Below, piece after piece: positions 22,483 through 35,294 of a stretch of 60,000 bases of DNA (positions are counted from its first letter, which is position 1; every line of letters starts with the position of its first letter). Source of the stretch: Nematostella vectensis. Its lineage: Eukaryota; Cnidaria; Anthozoa; Actiniaria; Edwardsiidae. The position numbers were made by a program, and so were the translations under genes. The DNA lies in the NCBI RefSeq assembly GCF_932526225.1, contig NC_064035.1:1220501-1280500 (forward strand), given 5' to 3'. The notes beneath the pieces are model-generated. The model was given only the letters and a program-made list of their open reading frames with translations, searched no databases and was not told the origin of the DNA.

Positions 22483-24760
22483 TCAGCGATTCAATAGCAT
22501 CAATCCAGCCACCACAGCAATACCAGCAATAATGAGAGCTAACAACAATGGGGTGGATATGGGGCTCGCTTGTTTCTGGGACGGAGAACTCTTTTTCTCT
22601 GACGCCATCTTCTTCTCGGCTGCCTTTTTTGCCTCTTCCTCTGCTTCCTTCCTTGCTTTCTGCGCGATGGACGCAAATGGGCACTTGTTTACGTCAGCGT
22701 CCGTGTTGGCGTGTCCCGAGGGGAGCTGCGGCTCCTTGGTAATGGGCGTGTCATCTACGCCGTACCCTGTCATGGCGTCAATTTCCTTGAAGACCTTGAT
22801 GTTTAACATAAATGCCAGGTTGGCTTCTTGCACCAGCTTGTCAGAAACGTCTTTGCTGATGTCCAGCTTGTCTAACCGTGAGCGGTAGTGGTTCTTGAAC
22901 TCCTTGGCATTGGCCACTTTGTCAAACGTGAAGAATTTCACACCCTCTCCCGTCTCAGGGAGTTTCATGGCCTTGACTGCCATTTTCTTCAGGATGGCAC
23001 CTCCTGAAAGGTCGCCCAGGTAGCGGGTGTAGTGGTGAGGGATAAGAAGTCGGGGGTCTTCAGCACTGATCGCCTTCAGCCTGTCGACATACTCTTTTGT
23101 GGCATCAGACAGCTTGATCTGTTCCTCCCAGTCCTCGCCATAATAGAATGCAAGGTCCTCTTTGATGCTTTCTGTCCTTTCAAGCTTCTCAGGAAAGTGG
23201 ATTGGCCCAAAGCATGGGTGATCTTTGTGCTTTCTGCTCTCTTCTTCCAGAACGCTGAAAAAAAAAAAAAAAGAAAGAAAAATTCGGGTTATCAGGCACA
23301 GCACGAAAATAAGAGCGAGTCAGAAAGGAATCAGGCAGAGGGTCAGACAGACGTGCTTACCTGTACACATAGTACAAATCAGCCAATAAAACACGGTACC
23401 AGTAGCTTTCAATTCTTCCTCTTGCAAATTCCTTCACAAAGTGGACATTCTCTGCAGCTCGATGGACAACTTTGGTGCCTTTTTTCAGCTCTTTTGACAG
23501 CTGAATTGTTTGGTCTTTCTCAGTGATCTGCCTTGCCACAGAATCCAATTCCTCCTGAAGGGAGTTTTGGAACACTTCAGTCCACCTGTGGAACTCCAGC
23601 TTTTCCACCAGAGGTCTGCCATCACTACAGATGGTCTTGAAAGGGCAACCATCATCAGTGGCAAACACAGGGCATTCTCCCATCTCTTCCTTGATCTCCT
23701 TTGAGACTTTGTGCACCTCCATAAGGGTCTCAAGAAGCTTACTGCCGTGTGGATTTTCTGGGGAGAATGCAGGAAGTTGGGACAACTTCTCGTACACCTC
23801 AGCCATGCTCTCCATGCCCTTGAAAGGACAACCGGACTTGAACTCTGGGCACTTCTTGATTTCCTCGGCTAAACTCTTTTGTCCGATTTCAGAGAATGGA
23901 CAGCCCATGTCAAATGCTGGACATTTCTCCCTCAGATTCGTAAGATCAACTAGCTTAAGATCTTCGGGTGCAGTGGTATCGTTGGTCTGTGACTCTGGAA
24001 GGACATCTTCAACTGGTTCAATAAGTGGTTTCCCGTGAGACTCCACCCCCTTAAAAGGACAGCCCAGCTTGTTAAGTATAGGGCACTCTTGGGCCTTGGC
24101 ATGGTCAATTCCATGGATGATTTTCATGGTCTGGATGAGCACATCTCGATGATGGCAGGATTCTCCAGTTTCTGGCATTTCCTGCAATTTATAATAGATC
24201 TCTTCCATGCTGTGTGCCTTTTTAAAAGCACAACCCTCTTTGAACTCTGGACACCTCTGGATCTGTTCAAGCAGCTCTTTGTTGTCCATCTTTGCGAATG
24301 GGCAGCCTTCCTTGAACGCTGGGCACAACTCCTTCAGTTTAACCAGGTCAGCAGTTGAAAGTACTGCTGCTGGGGGTTCCACAAGAGGCTTTCCCCCTTC
24401 GCTGGCTGCCTTGAATGGGCACCCTCCAGAGACAGGCTTGAACACCGGGCACTCCCCCATGTCCTTTTCAAGAGTCTTGGATGCCTCATGGACTGCCTGA
24501 AGCATGTGCAGCAGCTGCTCGTGAGAGGCACCTTCGTGGTGTTTGGCCTCCGGCATCTTGGCCAGCTCTTCCTGGACATCATGAATGCTTTTGGCATCTT
24601 TGAATGGGCATCCCTCCTTAAATGCAGGGCACTTTCTCAACTCCTCCATAAATATGTTCTCTGTTAGCTTGCTGTAAGGACAGCCTTGCTTGAAGGCTGG
24701 GCAATGATCCTTTACTTTCTCCATGTCGACTGGAACACTTTGCTGGTCTATGGTGGACAT
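22483..24760 (-). CDS. Tail-anchored heme oxygenase with N-terminal Cys-Pro motif modules
   Basis: Two exons: 24760-23361 and 23254-22483, joined by a 106-bp GT-AG intron, giving 723 aa. Residues about 421-640 are a heme oxygenase domain: proximal-histidine region TKVVHRAAENVHF (His433) and the distal-helix signature YLGDLSGG at 545-552. Family members cleave heme to biliverdin, iron and CO, usually at the ER membrane. The last ~22 residues are a hydrophobic tail anchor. Ahead of the domain lies a 390-residue extension with nine paired motifs of the form CPxFKxGCPF in three modules (about 20-128, 146-248, 280-386). Each module ends with G(K/R)PLxE and carries a conserved His in a helical stretch. 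Another CPF (Cys658) precedes the anchor, as heme-regulatory motifs do in HO-2. Typical animal HOs are about 290-320 aa. An acceptor-like site just upstream of the ATG suggests a 5' UTR intron. Confidence 0.95.
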
Positions 24761-26700
24761 GTTGGTATGGCACTGTGAGATTCAAGAGGAGAATATCAAA
24801 ATCCATTACATTAGATTTATCAAATGATTGCTAAAATAAACTGATATAGAGTGATATACAATAAGCAAAATACCACTGGAAAGCTTTTAAATTTTGTATA
24901 GCTTTGAATTTGACGAAGAAGACAATGCACTCTATCAAAAGAGCTTATTTTTGTAATAAATCCACTAAACATTTTCTAGGCACTTTACATTAAAAAAAAT
25001 ATATCAAGGTTAGGACTGATAAATACAAGCTTTTTAAAAGCAACCATTGTTTAAAAAAATTGCCCAAAAAGAGATTTGTGCCTAATCTAATCTTTTCACC
25101 CAATTGTCAAATTATGGCTATTGAATAATTAATGGTTTGTTGAAAATTAAATAAGGCTTCAAAATAGACATCAATAACAAACATCATCTTTTTAAAATAA
25201 AACAATTAAACAATGCAATATTTTCTGCAGTTTTAACTACATAAAGAAAAATGAAAGTTAAGTAGAAATATGCAATTACAACATTATAACCGAGCAACGT
25301 CTAGACAGTTGGCATATGTCAATAAGCCGATGGGCAGTACTATATGCAACGTATGCATAAACAGTGAAATGTCATCCCTAAAAAAGGGATGACTTGTATT
25401 CAAACACGACTAAATAAAACTTAAAGAGGAAATAAGCCTATAATAAAACCACTAAAATATATTCAGTTCAATCTGCCTGGTGTGAAAATATGACACATAC
25501 TGCATTGTACAGTTTCATTTGTATGACAGATTAAGTTATAGAAAATCTTAAGGGAAGGGTCATTATTTAAGGGGGGCGGGGGGGGGGAGGCTGCTATGTT
25601 TGGGGGGAGGGTTGGTTATTTTGAGCGTTGATTTTGGGGAGTGCCTCAAATTTTGAAGCAGGTTTTAGACAGGTATTCTGATCAATTTCCAAACCTCCTA
25701 AAAGTCTGGAATTTCAATTTTTTTTCTGGGGAGACCCCAGACCCTCTACAAAATAGATAATATGTGATGCGCCTTCTGCTTGAACTTTCACTTTCCATTC
25801 ATTGTCATTGAAAACCATTATCCCCTAAAGTGTGGCTTCTCGCTTTTTTATCTTTTGCAGTTTTGGTTTCATTAACTTCCATCACTGTCCAAGTCCCCCC
25901 AAGTAGAGGTTACTTAAGGCTTACAAATTTGTAATGAAAACTGAGAGTACTGCCCGTCACAACATATCATTGAAAGCATGTATTGTACGATTCTGGGAGA
26001 ATTTTCGCTTCTTGTAGGTAGTGAGAAAGCACCCCCAAGTGGCTTGCAAGGCCCTGGCACATGTACAATGTATTTATATGCCAAAATATAACATGGGTTG
26101 ATGCTGGATTTGACTTTTTTCAAGTTTTAAAGAAGCCAGGGAAAAACTCTTGGTAGCCCTTAGTCAAGGACTCTTTAGCTCCAACAAAGGGCTAACACTT
26201 GATATAACTTAAAATAAAAGAGGTGTTCTTTACAGCTGAAATTTTTGTTACGCGACCTTGGCCAAATTTCTCATTTGAGAATAGCATATGGCCTTGCGCA
26301 CGGTGTTGCACATCAGAGCGTAACAAAAATTCTAACGCTAGGTTTATGATTATAACTTTGATCTCAAGAAAGCTACACACTTTATTTTATTTGGATAACG
26401 TTTGTCTAATGTGCATCTCAAATCCAAAGTTAACAATTTCAAAAACATTAAAAAATATATCAAAATAAAAACAGTGCCATAAAAACGGGCCGTTTCAAAG
26501 CCCATTTTTTATGAACATTGTTCTTTTTGCTAATTAAAAAGAAACTTTTTTCTTTTGATCAATGTCATAAATGGAATGCACTTGAAATTCTATTTAAGAT
26601 GCTGTCCTTTTTATAGAAAGTGGAAAAGAAATGTGAACAGACGGGAGCGATAAGCAGCATTAGAATTTTTTTCGACAATAGAAAACAAAACGTCGAATTA
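24761..26700. other. Intergenic, upstream of heme oxygenase; no gene seen
   Basis: AT-rich DNA with a poly-G tract near 25573-25590. The regulatory region of the heme oxygenase gene should lie at its left side, but I see no motif I can defend. Confidence 0.4.
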
Positions 26701-26701
26701 C

Positions 26702-27290
26702 GTCGCACCTTTTTTTACCCTTTTTGCCTTATCGCACCTTTTTTTTTGCCCTTTTGCTTTTTGCCCTTTTTGCTCATCGCGCCTTTTTTGCCTTTTTTTG
26801 CCCTTTTTGCCTTATTTTGCCATCGCGCTCTTCCTGCATTTTCATTGTGCTTTTTATCCCGAATATTAGCGAAATCTAAAACAAGTGCGAATAATATATT
26901 ATATACTTTTCTAGACGTAATTTCAGAAGAAAGGAATGGCTGCTGGCAGCCTGTTGATATAATTAAACTCCTCGGGTATTTGTCTACTTTCAGTTCTTGC
27001 TTCTCATCTTCTTATGCAAGACAAGAATCCGCTCCGTTCGAGTTTGAATATTGCAAACTTAAAAGCATGGAGAAATATACATACGAAAATAATTTTAGAA
27101 GCCTAAATTGCTCAATGATAGAGGTCCCATAATCTGAATTTTCCGACGCTGGATTAAATTTTGATTTTTTTATAGCAGGATTCTAGTGAGGCGCGTGATA
27201 GGGCAAAAAAAAGGCAAAAAAAGCGCCAGATAGGGCAAGGGCAAAAACATGCGAGATAGGGCAAAACTAGGCAAAAAAGGCAAAACACAT
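26702..27290. mobile_element. Foldback-like element with inverted arms of GGGCAAAAA units
   Basis: The left arm (26702-26835) is built of TTTTTGCC, GCCCTTTTTGC and ATCGCGCC units. The right arm (27183-27290) holds their reverse complements (GATAGGGCAAAA, AAAAAGGCAAAA, GGCGCGTGATAGGGC). About 340 bp of unique DNA without a recognised ORF lies between. The arrangement is that of a foldback element or MITE with repetitive termini. Confidence 0.5.
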
Positions 27291-28131
27291 TTGTAGCGTT
27301 CAAATGTTACGCAGCAGTTGTTGATAACTACATAACGTCCATACTTCGACAACAAAATATCAAGGTTTTCTATTAGGTTAGAAAAATAGTTGACTATTTT
27401 TAAAAACTACGATAATCAAACTTTTATATCCCAAATTCCGGATACGTATAACGCAATACTTAAAAATAGCACTAAATCTAAAAGGAAATGTCGAGAAATT
27501 CCTTGTTGAGCCAGGCTTGTGCAACACTGTGCGCAAGACCCTACAGTTAATCCAACTTTTGGGGCAGGTGTATGTACATCATACATGTACACAAAATTTT
27601 TAAGTAAAACTTATGATTATGACACCCAAAGCTATCTCGCATTGATCTCATGGTCTAAACAATGAATCGAAGTTTGCAGGGAAGGGCTAAAAACTCTATG
27701 CGCACACATACCAGATAATTTTTGAGCAAGAATTTTCAAGCAAATTGAGCGGCCACTTGTGTGCAGTAGTGTGCAATATGAAAAGTACCTTTTCTTTCTT
27801 GTTATCAGCAATAAATCAGAATTTTGTCAAAACCTTTAAGTGATCTTTCAAATATGAACCTATTTTTCCCCATCAGGCTGATAAGATTCTTATGAAAAAA
27901 GGTGCTTAAAATGCCACCCTGTAGGTGTAGGTCCTTATGGTGAGTAATAAATCTAGTTTGGGGGAGGGGATGCAAATAGAAATTCTGCACGTGTATAAAA
28001 ATTATGTGCGTGTTCTGGAATCACTAAAACTCTTCACCGATTGGTTACATTCCATGTGAAATCACTCAAGCTTTGTTTTGATTGGTTGCTATAATGTGTG
28101 TTTGGAATCAGTTGACAATAAAATCCTAATA
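27291..28131. other. No gene seen
   Basis: AT-rich intergenic DNA without recognisable coding, RNA or repeat structure. Confidence 0.4.
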
Positions 28132-28367
28132 TTACCCCTGAGAAAGATGCCTCTCTGCTTGCGATCTCTTGTACACATCTCTAGAACCGAAATCTTGAAA
28201 ATCAAAGCATTGCTTCACAAATTGCAGCCGTTTCTCATGTAGATCCTGTCTGCCGAAAGGAGGACTGTTATCCTTTTGATTATGTTGTAGAATTTGATCA
28301 AATTCAGATCCCTGAGAAGTTGGAATGGTGAAATTCTGGCAACCAGACGATAGCTCTTTCAAATTTT
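28132..28367 (-). CDS. Possible isolated exon, unknown family
   Basis: A minus-strand stretch of about 78 codons has coding-like composition (…GSEFDQILQHNQK…, …FGSRDVYKRSQAE…). It starts after an acceptor-like GGCACAG and ends at a stop or at a GTAATA donor-like site. No flanking exon was found that joins in phase, and I do not recognise the family. It may be an exon of an unfound gene, a retrocopied fragment, or chance. Confidence 0.3.
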
Positions 28368-29744
28368 CTGTGCCAATGGTAAGTGGTCATCTTGGTAAGT
28401 GAAATACATATATATTTTTTAACATCACCCCTGGGCAGTGTATTCTAGGTATATTACTGGCATTTTTGTTTGCCCTGTGTTTTATTTGGAAAGATTTTCG
28501 GCCTTTATTTTAGTAAGGAAAAAAGGCTGGTTAAATCACCTCTTGTACTTTCGACATTAGCATATGATACCACACAAGCAAAATTGCCCAGTACATTTTT
28601 CGGTGCCTCTAACGGCTGAATCTAGGAGAAACATGCAAAGAGGAGCAATGCCAATAGATCAGCAACTAGATGAGATAATGCACCATAAAACTGCTTAGAA
28701 TCAAGAGGTCATGGAGTCAATTATTACGAGTTACTGTGAGGGAGGTTGTTTTTTATATATATTGCTATCACACCATTTGGATATTGCCAAGGGGTATTTG
28801 AAAAGAACAACTGGTACTTGCCTCGCCACACTTTCAAGAACACAAATTTGGTTGAATTAGGTAAGAAAATTTTTTTTATTTGACTATTCGATAAATGAAG
28901 TCACTCGGTTTTAAATGACCCTAAGTTTAATACAACACCAGTAAACCTTGAATTTATTATCTGACTATATACATCCCTAAAATGCCAAATGCATTCCCAA
29001 AAATTCTGCAAATTGCATGTTTTAAACACATGATTTTCAAAAATTTCCTGTATGCCCCGTTACCCCCCAACCCTCCCCCCCTCATTGGTCTGTGACCATT
29101 TGGAACCAGTCAACTTTGTGTCTAGATCGACCCCTGTATGTACAAGGATTATCTTATCCTCTTTAATTATTAATTTCTATATGTAAGTTTTTGTTTTCTG
29201 TTTCATTTTATTTAGCGCAATATGGACACATCGTAGCGCTTTATAAATAAGTAAAGATTTTATATTATTATCATTAATGTTTATTATTATCATCAATGCT
29301 ATCAATAAATTCTCATGATAATTAATGGTTTTTTTCGCTACATTTATCATTTGCTTCTTTCAAAGTGCAAGAGTTTCTATTTCTTATCACACTCAAGTAC
29401 TTAAATCCGGCTGTTTATTCAAAGATACCTACACAAATCCCTGTGCAATACTGCATGCCCTGTGAGCAACTTTTGTCAACAGAGGGATCAATCATACACT
29501 GAAATCTCTCAAAAATCGAAAATAGATATTTTCATTGCTTGAAATAGCGCCAGGATAAGGGATAAATTCTTCGTAGCAAAAAGGGATGAGTTTGTAAGAT
29601 GATTTTAAAGTCTGTAGACGAGTCTTGACTCATTTACTTATAAGCTAAAATGGTCAAAGATTCTGGAATCGAAAAGTAAGTACGCAATTTCGATTTACGA
29701 ATCAAAAGCTCAGAAAAACATGGACACAGGGAGATCAAACCAAA
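28368..29744. other. Intergenic; one possible retrotransposon tail
   Basis: Mostly featureless. Bases about 29160-29300 (GCGCTTTATAAATAAGTAAA, then ATTATTATCATT runs) resemble the 3' end of an L2/CR1-like retroelement, truncated to its tail. Confidence 0.4.
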
Positions 29745-30098
29745 CTAACCAACTAACAGAGGCTTAGGAAGATGCCACTGGGTATTCTGGTAGCGTGTCA
29801 AGGGTGTATTCGTGGCGTTTACCTCAAAGATTTTGCAAAACTCGAAGTTCAGATCACCATCAGCCAAGCACCATTCAGTGTCAGAAGCAGGAACGAATAA
29901 CCGATACTGGGCCAATACTGGCGCAGCTATAAAGATATATGGGTCCAATGACTGCGCAATGTTGGCCACGTACAGGTCACATGCATCGGAACCACATCAC
30001 CCCATTTCAAAGTCCATGTTTGCGTAATCAACATATGACGTAACTGCTATGTTTAGCAGATCTTTGGGGACTAGTATCCAGTCTCCCACTTTGTAATC
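29745..30098 (-). pseudogene. Decayed coding fragment next to the AVL9 5' end
   Basis: One minus-strand frame runs about 117 codons with coding-like sequence (KVGDWILVPKDLLNIA…, then …YVANIAQSLDPYIF…, …ASDTEWCLADGD…) and is interrupted by one in-frame TGA near 29995. It ends at a stop at 29745. No start codon or splice pattern is convincing. The right end is only about 130 bp from the AVL9 start codon. Family unknown; I read it as a pseudogene or transposon fragment. Confidence 0.35.
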
Positions 30099-30225
30099 TC
30101 ATACAGCGAGACCACCGCTAAGTCAAGATGGCGGGATGGCGGATGGATGAGATGAGAACAACGTTTAAAATGTTGGTATAAAGAATTAATTTTTGAGTAA
30201 GAAGTCGATTTAGTAGGGTGTATGC

Positions 30226-33200
30226 ATGGAGAGTACAGAGGAGAAAAGACCCGTGCTGCATATAGCCGTCGTTGGATTTCACCATCAGCGAGGCTCAGAG
30301 GTTAATTCTGATAACTCAAAATATAATTTCACCTGTTTTCCGCTGTTTTTAACCCAGAAAGCCTTATACATATAATAGCAACTAGTCAAACCGCTTCTGA
30401 CTTTTCTATTATATTCAAGTACAAAAAGGACTTCACTATCTTCTTGCATATTTAGGTGGAATTTTCTTTCCCTCCTGTTATCAATGGGGATGATAATTGG
30501 AGCAGAAATCTTCCCGAAGAATGGAGACATTTGCCGTTCATGGCATTACCAGACGGTGCACACAACTATGACTCAGGTACCCGTGGAACTAATTGAACAC
30601 TAATTATCAGAAAAATGTCCAGCTTCACTTGTTGCTCTCCTCAGGTGCATAGCCAGATAGCGTCCCTTGGATTCTTGCCGCTTAGCAATGAGGTCTGCCA
30701 GGATTAACAACTGGGTGGGGGGGGGGGAGGGGTTACCAAAATGTCACAAATGTTTGTCCTATCCCTTTTAAAAGATGACCTAAGTGCTATCTCTTAGGGT
30801 CTTTTGGAAAACCTGCTATCTTGAAGGCAGGCTTTTTTCTAATTTTTGGAGAAAAAATGCTTGACTTTTTCCTTTTTGCCAGCAATTTGACTGTCATAAT
30901 GGTCGTTGAAAAAAACCAATGTTTAGAGTGTGGCCAACAATGTCGTAATGATATAAAAGGGTGTTGTTATTCATTGTTGAAGTCTGCTTGTTATTCCAAC
31001 TCTCCAGATAGTCTCCCTGGGAGGACGGGGAGAACATGCCTTAAAAAATAATCTTAATTATTTTGAAATCTCTTATCTAATCTTTAATTTAAAAATACAA
31101 ACAACACTTCTTGTTGGCACTGCTTTTTTTCTTAGATACTACTTTCTTCCATCTTCCTTATCTAAACTCAAGACCTGGAAAGAAGAAAACTCTGTATGGA
31201 GTCTCCTGCTATCGTCAAATGGATTCAAAGGTTAATCCTGTAATCATGTGAAGTTTTGGTACACCCATCTATGGTTCTTTTTAGAATGTCTTTCTCAATA
31301 TTGTGCAAAATTCTATACCTTTTATTTTATTATAATTAAATTATTGTAATCAAACCCTTAGTTTGATTGTTATCCTGATCAAGATACTTTGTCATGTAAA
31401 GGATTTAAAGAACAAGTGTGATGATGTGACTAGAACCACTGTCCAAAAAGCTGTTTGCGTTTTATCACAAATGGTAAGTTGATGTGAATAGAACCACCAT
31501 CCAAAAAGCTGTTTGCCTCTTATCACAAATGGTAAGTTGGAAAGACAAGAAGGTACTCAGTAGTGGGTGAAAAACCCTACTAATATGTGCAATAGAACAA
31601 AGGGTATTTTTTTATTAACAATTTGATATCATAGTATAGTACAAGAAATTTGATACATTGTGGTATTCCATGCTAACTAAAGATAAAATTACTATTAAAC
31701 ACTTCCCCATTTAAAAATGTATAAATTGTAGTCCACTACTTTGAATTTAAGCCCAGGATGGTGACATGAATGTAGGAAATATTATGAACTTATACCCAAA
31801 ATAAAGCAAACCAAAAGCACATAACTAGCTTTAAAGACGTAAATCAACTATAAATCAACTAATAACAGCTTGCTTTGATGTTTGAACAAGAAAAATTATA
31901 TCATGTTCTTACAAGCAATTACAAGCGCCATGTGTTTCTTGTACCGAAAATTAGATTCTTCTACACTATTGACTAGCCTGCGTCTTTAAAACGCACACTT
32001 TCCGGTTTGTTCGGGCCTTATCATCTCCTAGCTTACAAGATAGCAGTTTTTTAATCATATCATATGACCACCAACAGAGAGCTCAACCTTTGGTGCTCAA
32101 TCTGTCCCGGAGTCGGGTGCTTTCCCAAAGCACATAACTAGACGTAAATCAACTTATAACAGCTTGCTTTTGATGTTTGAATAAGAAAGTTGTATCAACC
32201 TCGTCTTCTAACAACCAATTACAAACGCCATAATGTGTTTCTCGTACCGAAAATTAGATTCTTTCACACTATTGACTAGCCTGCGTCTTTAAAACGCACA
32301 ATTTCCGGTTTGTTTTCAAAGCCTACTCTTGAGTGTCTATCGAGAAGAAAATATAACGCATGGCTATGTCCAATCTCTGTGAAATGAACAAAACATTTTG
32401 CGTGCTTGACTTACAAAGTAAGAAAACGCCGATATATTGTTTAAAGGCTAGTCACTTTAGATACATAGTACACTAAAATTTTTACCGGCTTTCCATGCCT
32501 ATGTATCTTTGTAAATCGATCCTGGACACTCGTTGCGTCTGCAAACGCACTGATTGGGAATGTGATTGGCTTTTATTCGTTCTCCTTGTAATAAATGATG
32601 ATGTTGTATACTATCTTCCTCTTTCACGTTTCGGTGAGATGTTTCAGTAGTTAGAGGTTTGCTTTATTAAACGGGTTTTCCGCATGTGATTGCTTCGAAA
32701 CACGATGGTATTTTTCGAGTTCACCTATATTACAGATTGTACGTTCTGCGTTCGAAAACGCACTTTGATTTGCTGTATAATCCGAATCTGTTGAAACAGT
32801 AAATTGTTTATCAATTCATTCCATACCCTGAGATCTCGTGTTACACGGCATCATGTGCAGCGTGAGCTAGAAGATTTCTCTCCTGCATCTTTCTATAATG
32901 AGAACAATACGAATGGGTCATTCTTGGATGAAACCGACGGCAAAAAGAACAATATTTGATTTGGATGCAGACAAATTTGTGCTGGATACAGCCGGGATTG
33001 TATTGTCGTTTCGCGCCATCACAAGTCTTTGGTTCATTGAGATCAAGTATGATTAGTCCGACCTGGGAACACTAAAAATATCCACTTGGTGAATTGTTCA
33101 CAGAAAGACATGACATATTTGGTATAGCGAAAATAGATTCTGGGAGAGCTGTGCAAAGAAGAAAAAGGTCATTACTAGGGTAAGCCAATTCGAGTGTCCT

Positions 33201-35254
33201 TGGTGTTGGTTTTAGAAATAGCTTGTTTAATGACTTGTTAAAGTTTGAGTAATATACGTAGTTTTGAAGATGTAAGGCTACTCCTTTTATTTTCTAAAGT
33301 CATCTTCTCCATTTGATCTCTTCTGACCCCTAGTCCGCGTTAATTATCGTTATCACCGGCAATCTGCATCTGTTGACAGAAGGCTATTTGTATTGACCTT
33401 TTTGCCGGAAAAGAATGATTCCGTGTGATTGGTCAAGTCGCGTCGAAGAACGCGGAATCACGAGGGCTCAAATTTCAAGATCATTTCATTGGCTGACTAG
33501 CGTTCTCCAGACGCGTTGAATTAAGGCTATTGAAGAGACGGTCTCTGATTGGTTGACCCGCGTTTTGAGGACGTGAAGACAACGCTCTCGCAAAAGTACA
33601 CATTTAAATGGGAAAGTACATTTTTAAATGGGAAAGTGTTATTAATGGATAGTCTTAGTTGTAAAGAAGCATGCTTATCTGAGAAATTTTATAAGAAATG
33701 TCAATCTTTTTGAAATGTTGTACTATGATGAATAACATAAAATCTCCCTTGTTTTTTCTCAAAGCCTGTGTATGGGTACATCCAAGCTAAGCTTGAGGTA
33801 GCAACAAAAGTTTATTTTGAAGAAAAAGATTTTTCACGAGTTGGTATTTTAAAGGTAAGTATGTAAAGGGATTTTACTCATGAAGAAACTGAATACTAGT
33901 GTTAACATGTATTTTTATGTCATTGAATGACTACTATTCTAGGAGCTGTACAACAGTCTGAATAATTCCCTGTCAGGTGATATGATGGTAGAGAGTCTTC
34001 TGAATGTAGGTCAGTGCTCAACAACCCTTGGTAATTATTTATTGTGTTACAAACATTCTAATATTTTATGCATTCTCTGACCAACCCAGCAGAATTATGA
34101 ATAATTATTTTTCTGACACCATAGCTGTCACCCCAACTTGGACAGAAATCTTGTGAAGTCGGGTGAAATACAGTAAAAAACCAATAGAGCAATGTGGGTG
34201 AATACAGAGAATGTATGTCGAACATTCTCACAAAAATTAGGCTTGCGATGAGGTCCAAAATCTTGTGACAACCGCCTAATGCAGGCAGTTGACAGCTATG
34301 TGACACCTAGCTACACTGTAATATATTGAATATGGTGTCATCCTTATCTATTTCAATGTGGATCACAAGAAACCAAAATGTGTCATACAAAGACTTATGG
34401 CTTAGTACTATATCACAACCCATCCCTCCTTGCCTTATAAGTATGACAAATAAAAAGAAGACACTCTTGGAAGCCTTAGGCTACATTTATTTACCCTTAA
34501 AATACTTCAGTAACAAGCTTTGCATTTTAATTATATCACTACAGTTACAACTTGACATAAAAGTATGGCAAGGGACCTGAGATTGATATTATAATAATAA
34601 TTATGTTTGAAAAATCGCTAGATCAAATATCTCAAAATTGCCACTCAGTCTGGCTTATCTCTTTTCTTTATTTCCATTCCATTTCCATTCATGAAGGCAC
34701 CCTCCATTGCTGCAAGTGCAAACAAATCAAATAAAGAACATAAAAGAGCTTATCATAGACTAAAAGATGAATGTAAACAAATCAAATAAAGAACATAAAG
34801 AGCTTATTATAGACTAGAAGATGAATGTAAACAAATCGAATAAAAAACATAAAAGAGCTTATCATAGACTAGAAGATGAATGTAAACAAATCAAATAAAA
34901 AACATAAAAGAGCTTCAAATAGACTAGAAGATGAATGTAAACAAATCAAATAAAAAAACATAAAAGAGCTTAAAATAGACTAGAAAATGAATGTTAATGT
35001 ATATAGAGCAATTCACATTATTGAGAGAAGTACAGTATTTTAAAGTGCAAATTATTGGTCAAACTTTAATAGTTGGTTCACTTGCATATATACCGAGATG
35101 CACAATCACTTTTTGAACAATTTCAGGATTGTCAATCATGGATCTGGTTATGAGATTTAGACAAAGGGTAAGAAAGGATGAAATTTATTTTTTTATGAAA
35201 AATTTGTGCTGTGGAAGTGTTGCTTTATTGCATTGGAAAAAAAAACCTCTGCAG

Positions 35255-35294
<40 letters not shown>

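Noticed and set aside
23032-24597. Several ORFs over the heme oxygenase gene in other frames and on the plus strand
   Set aside because: They overlap the two strong coding exons and carry no domain; they are shadows.
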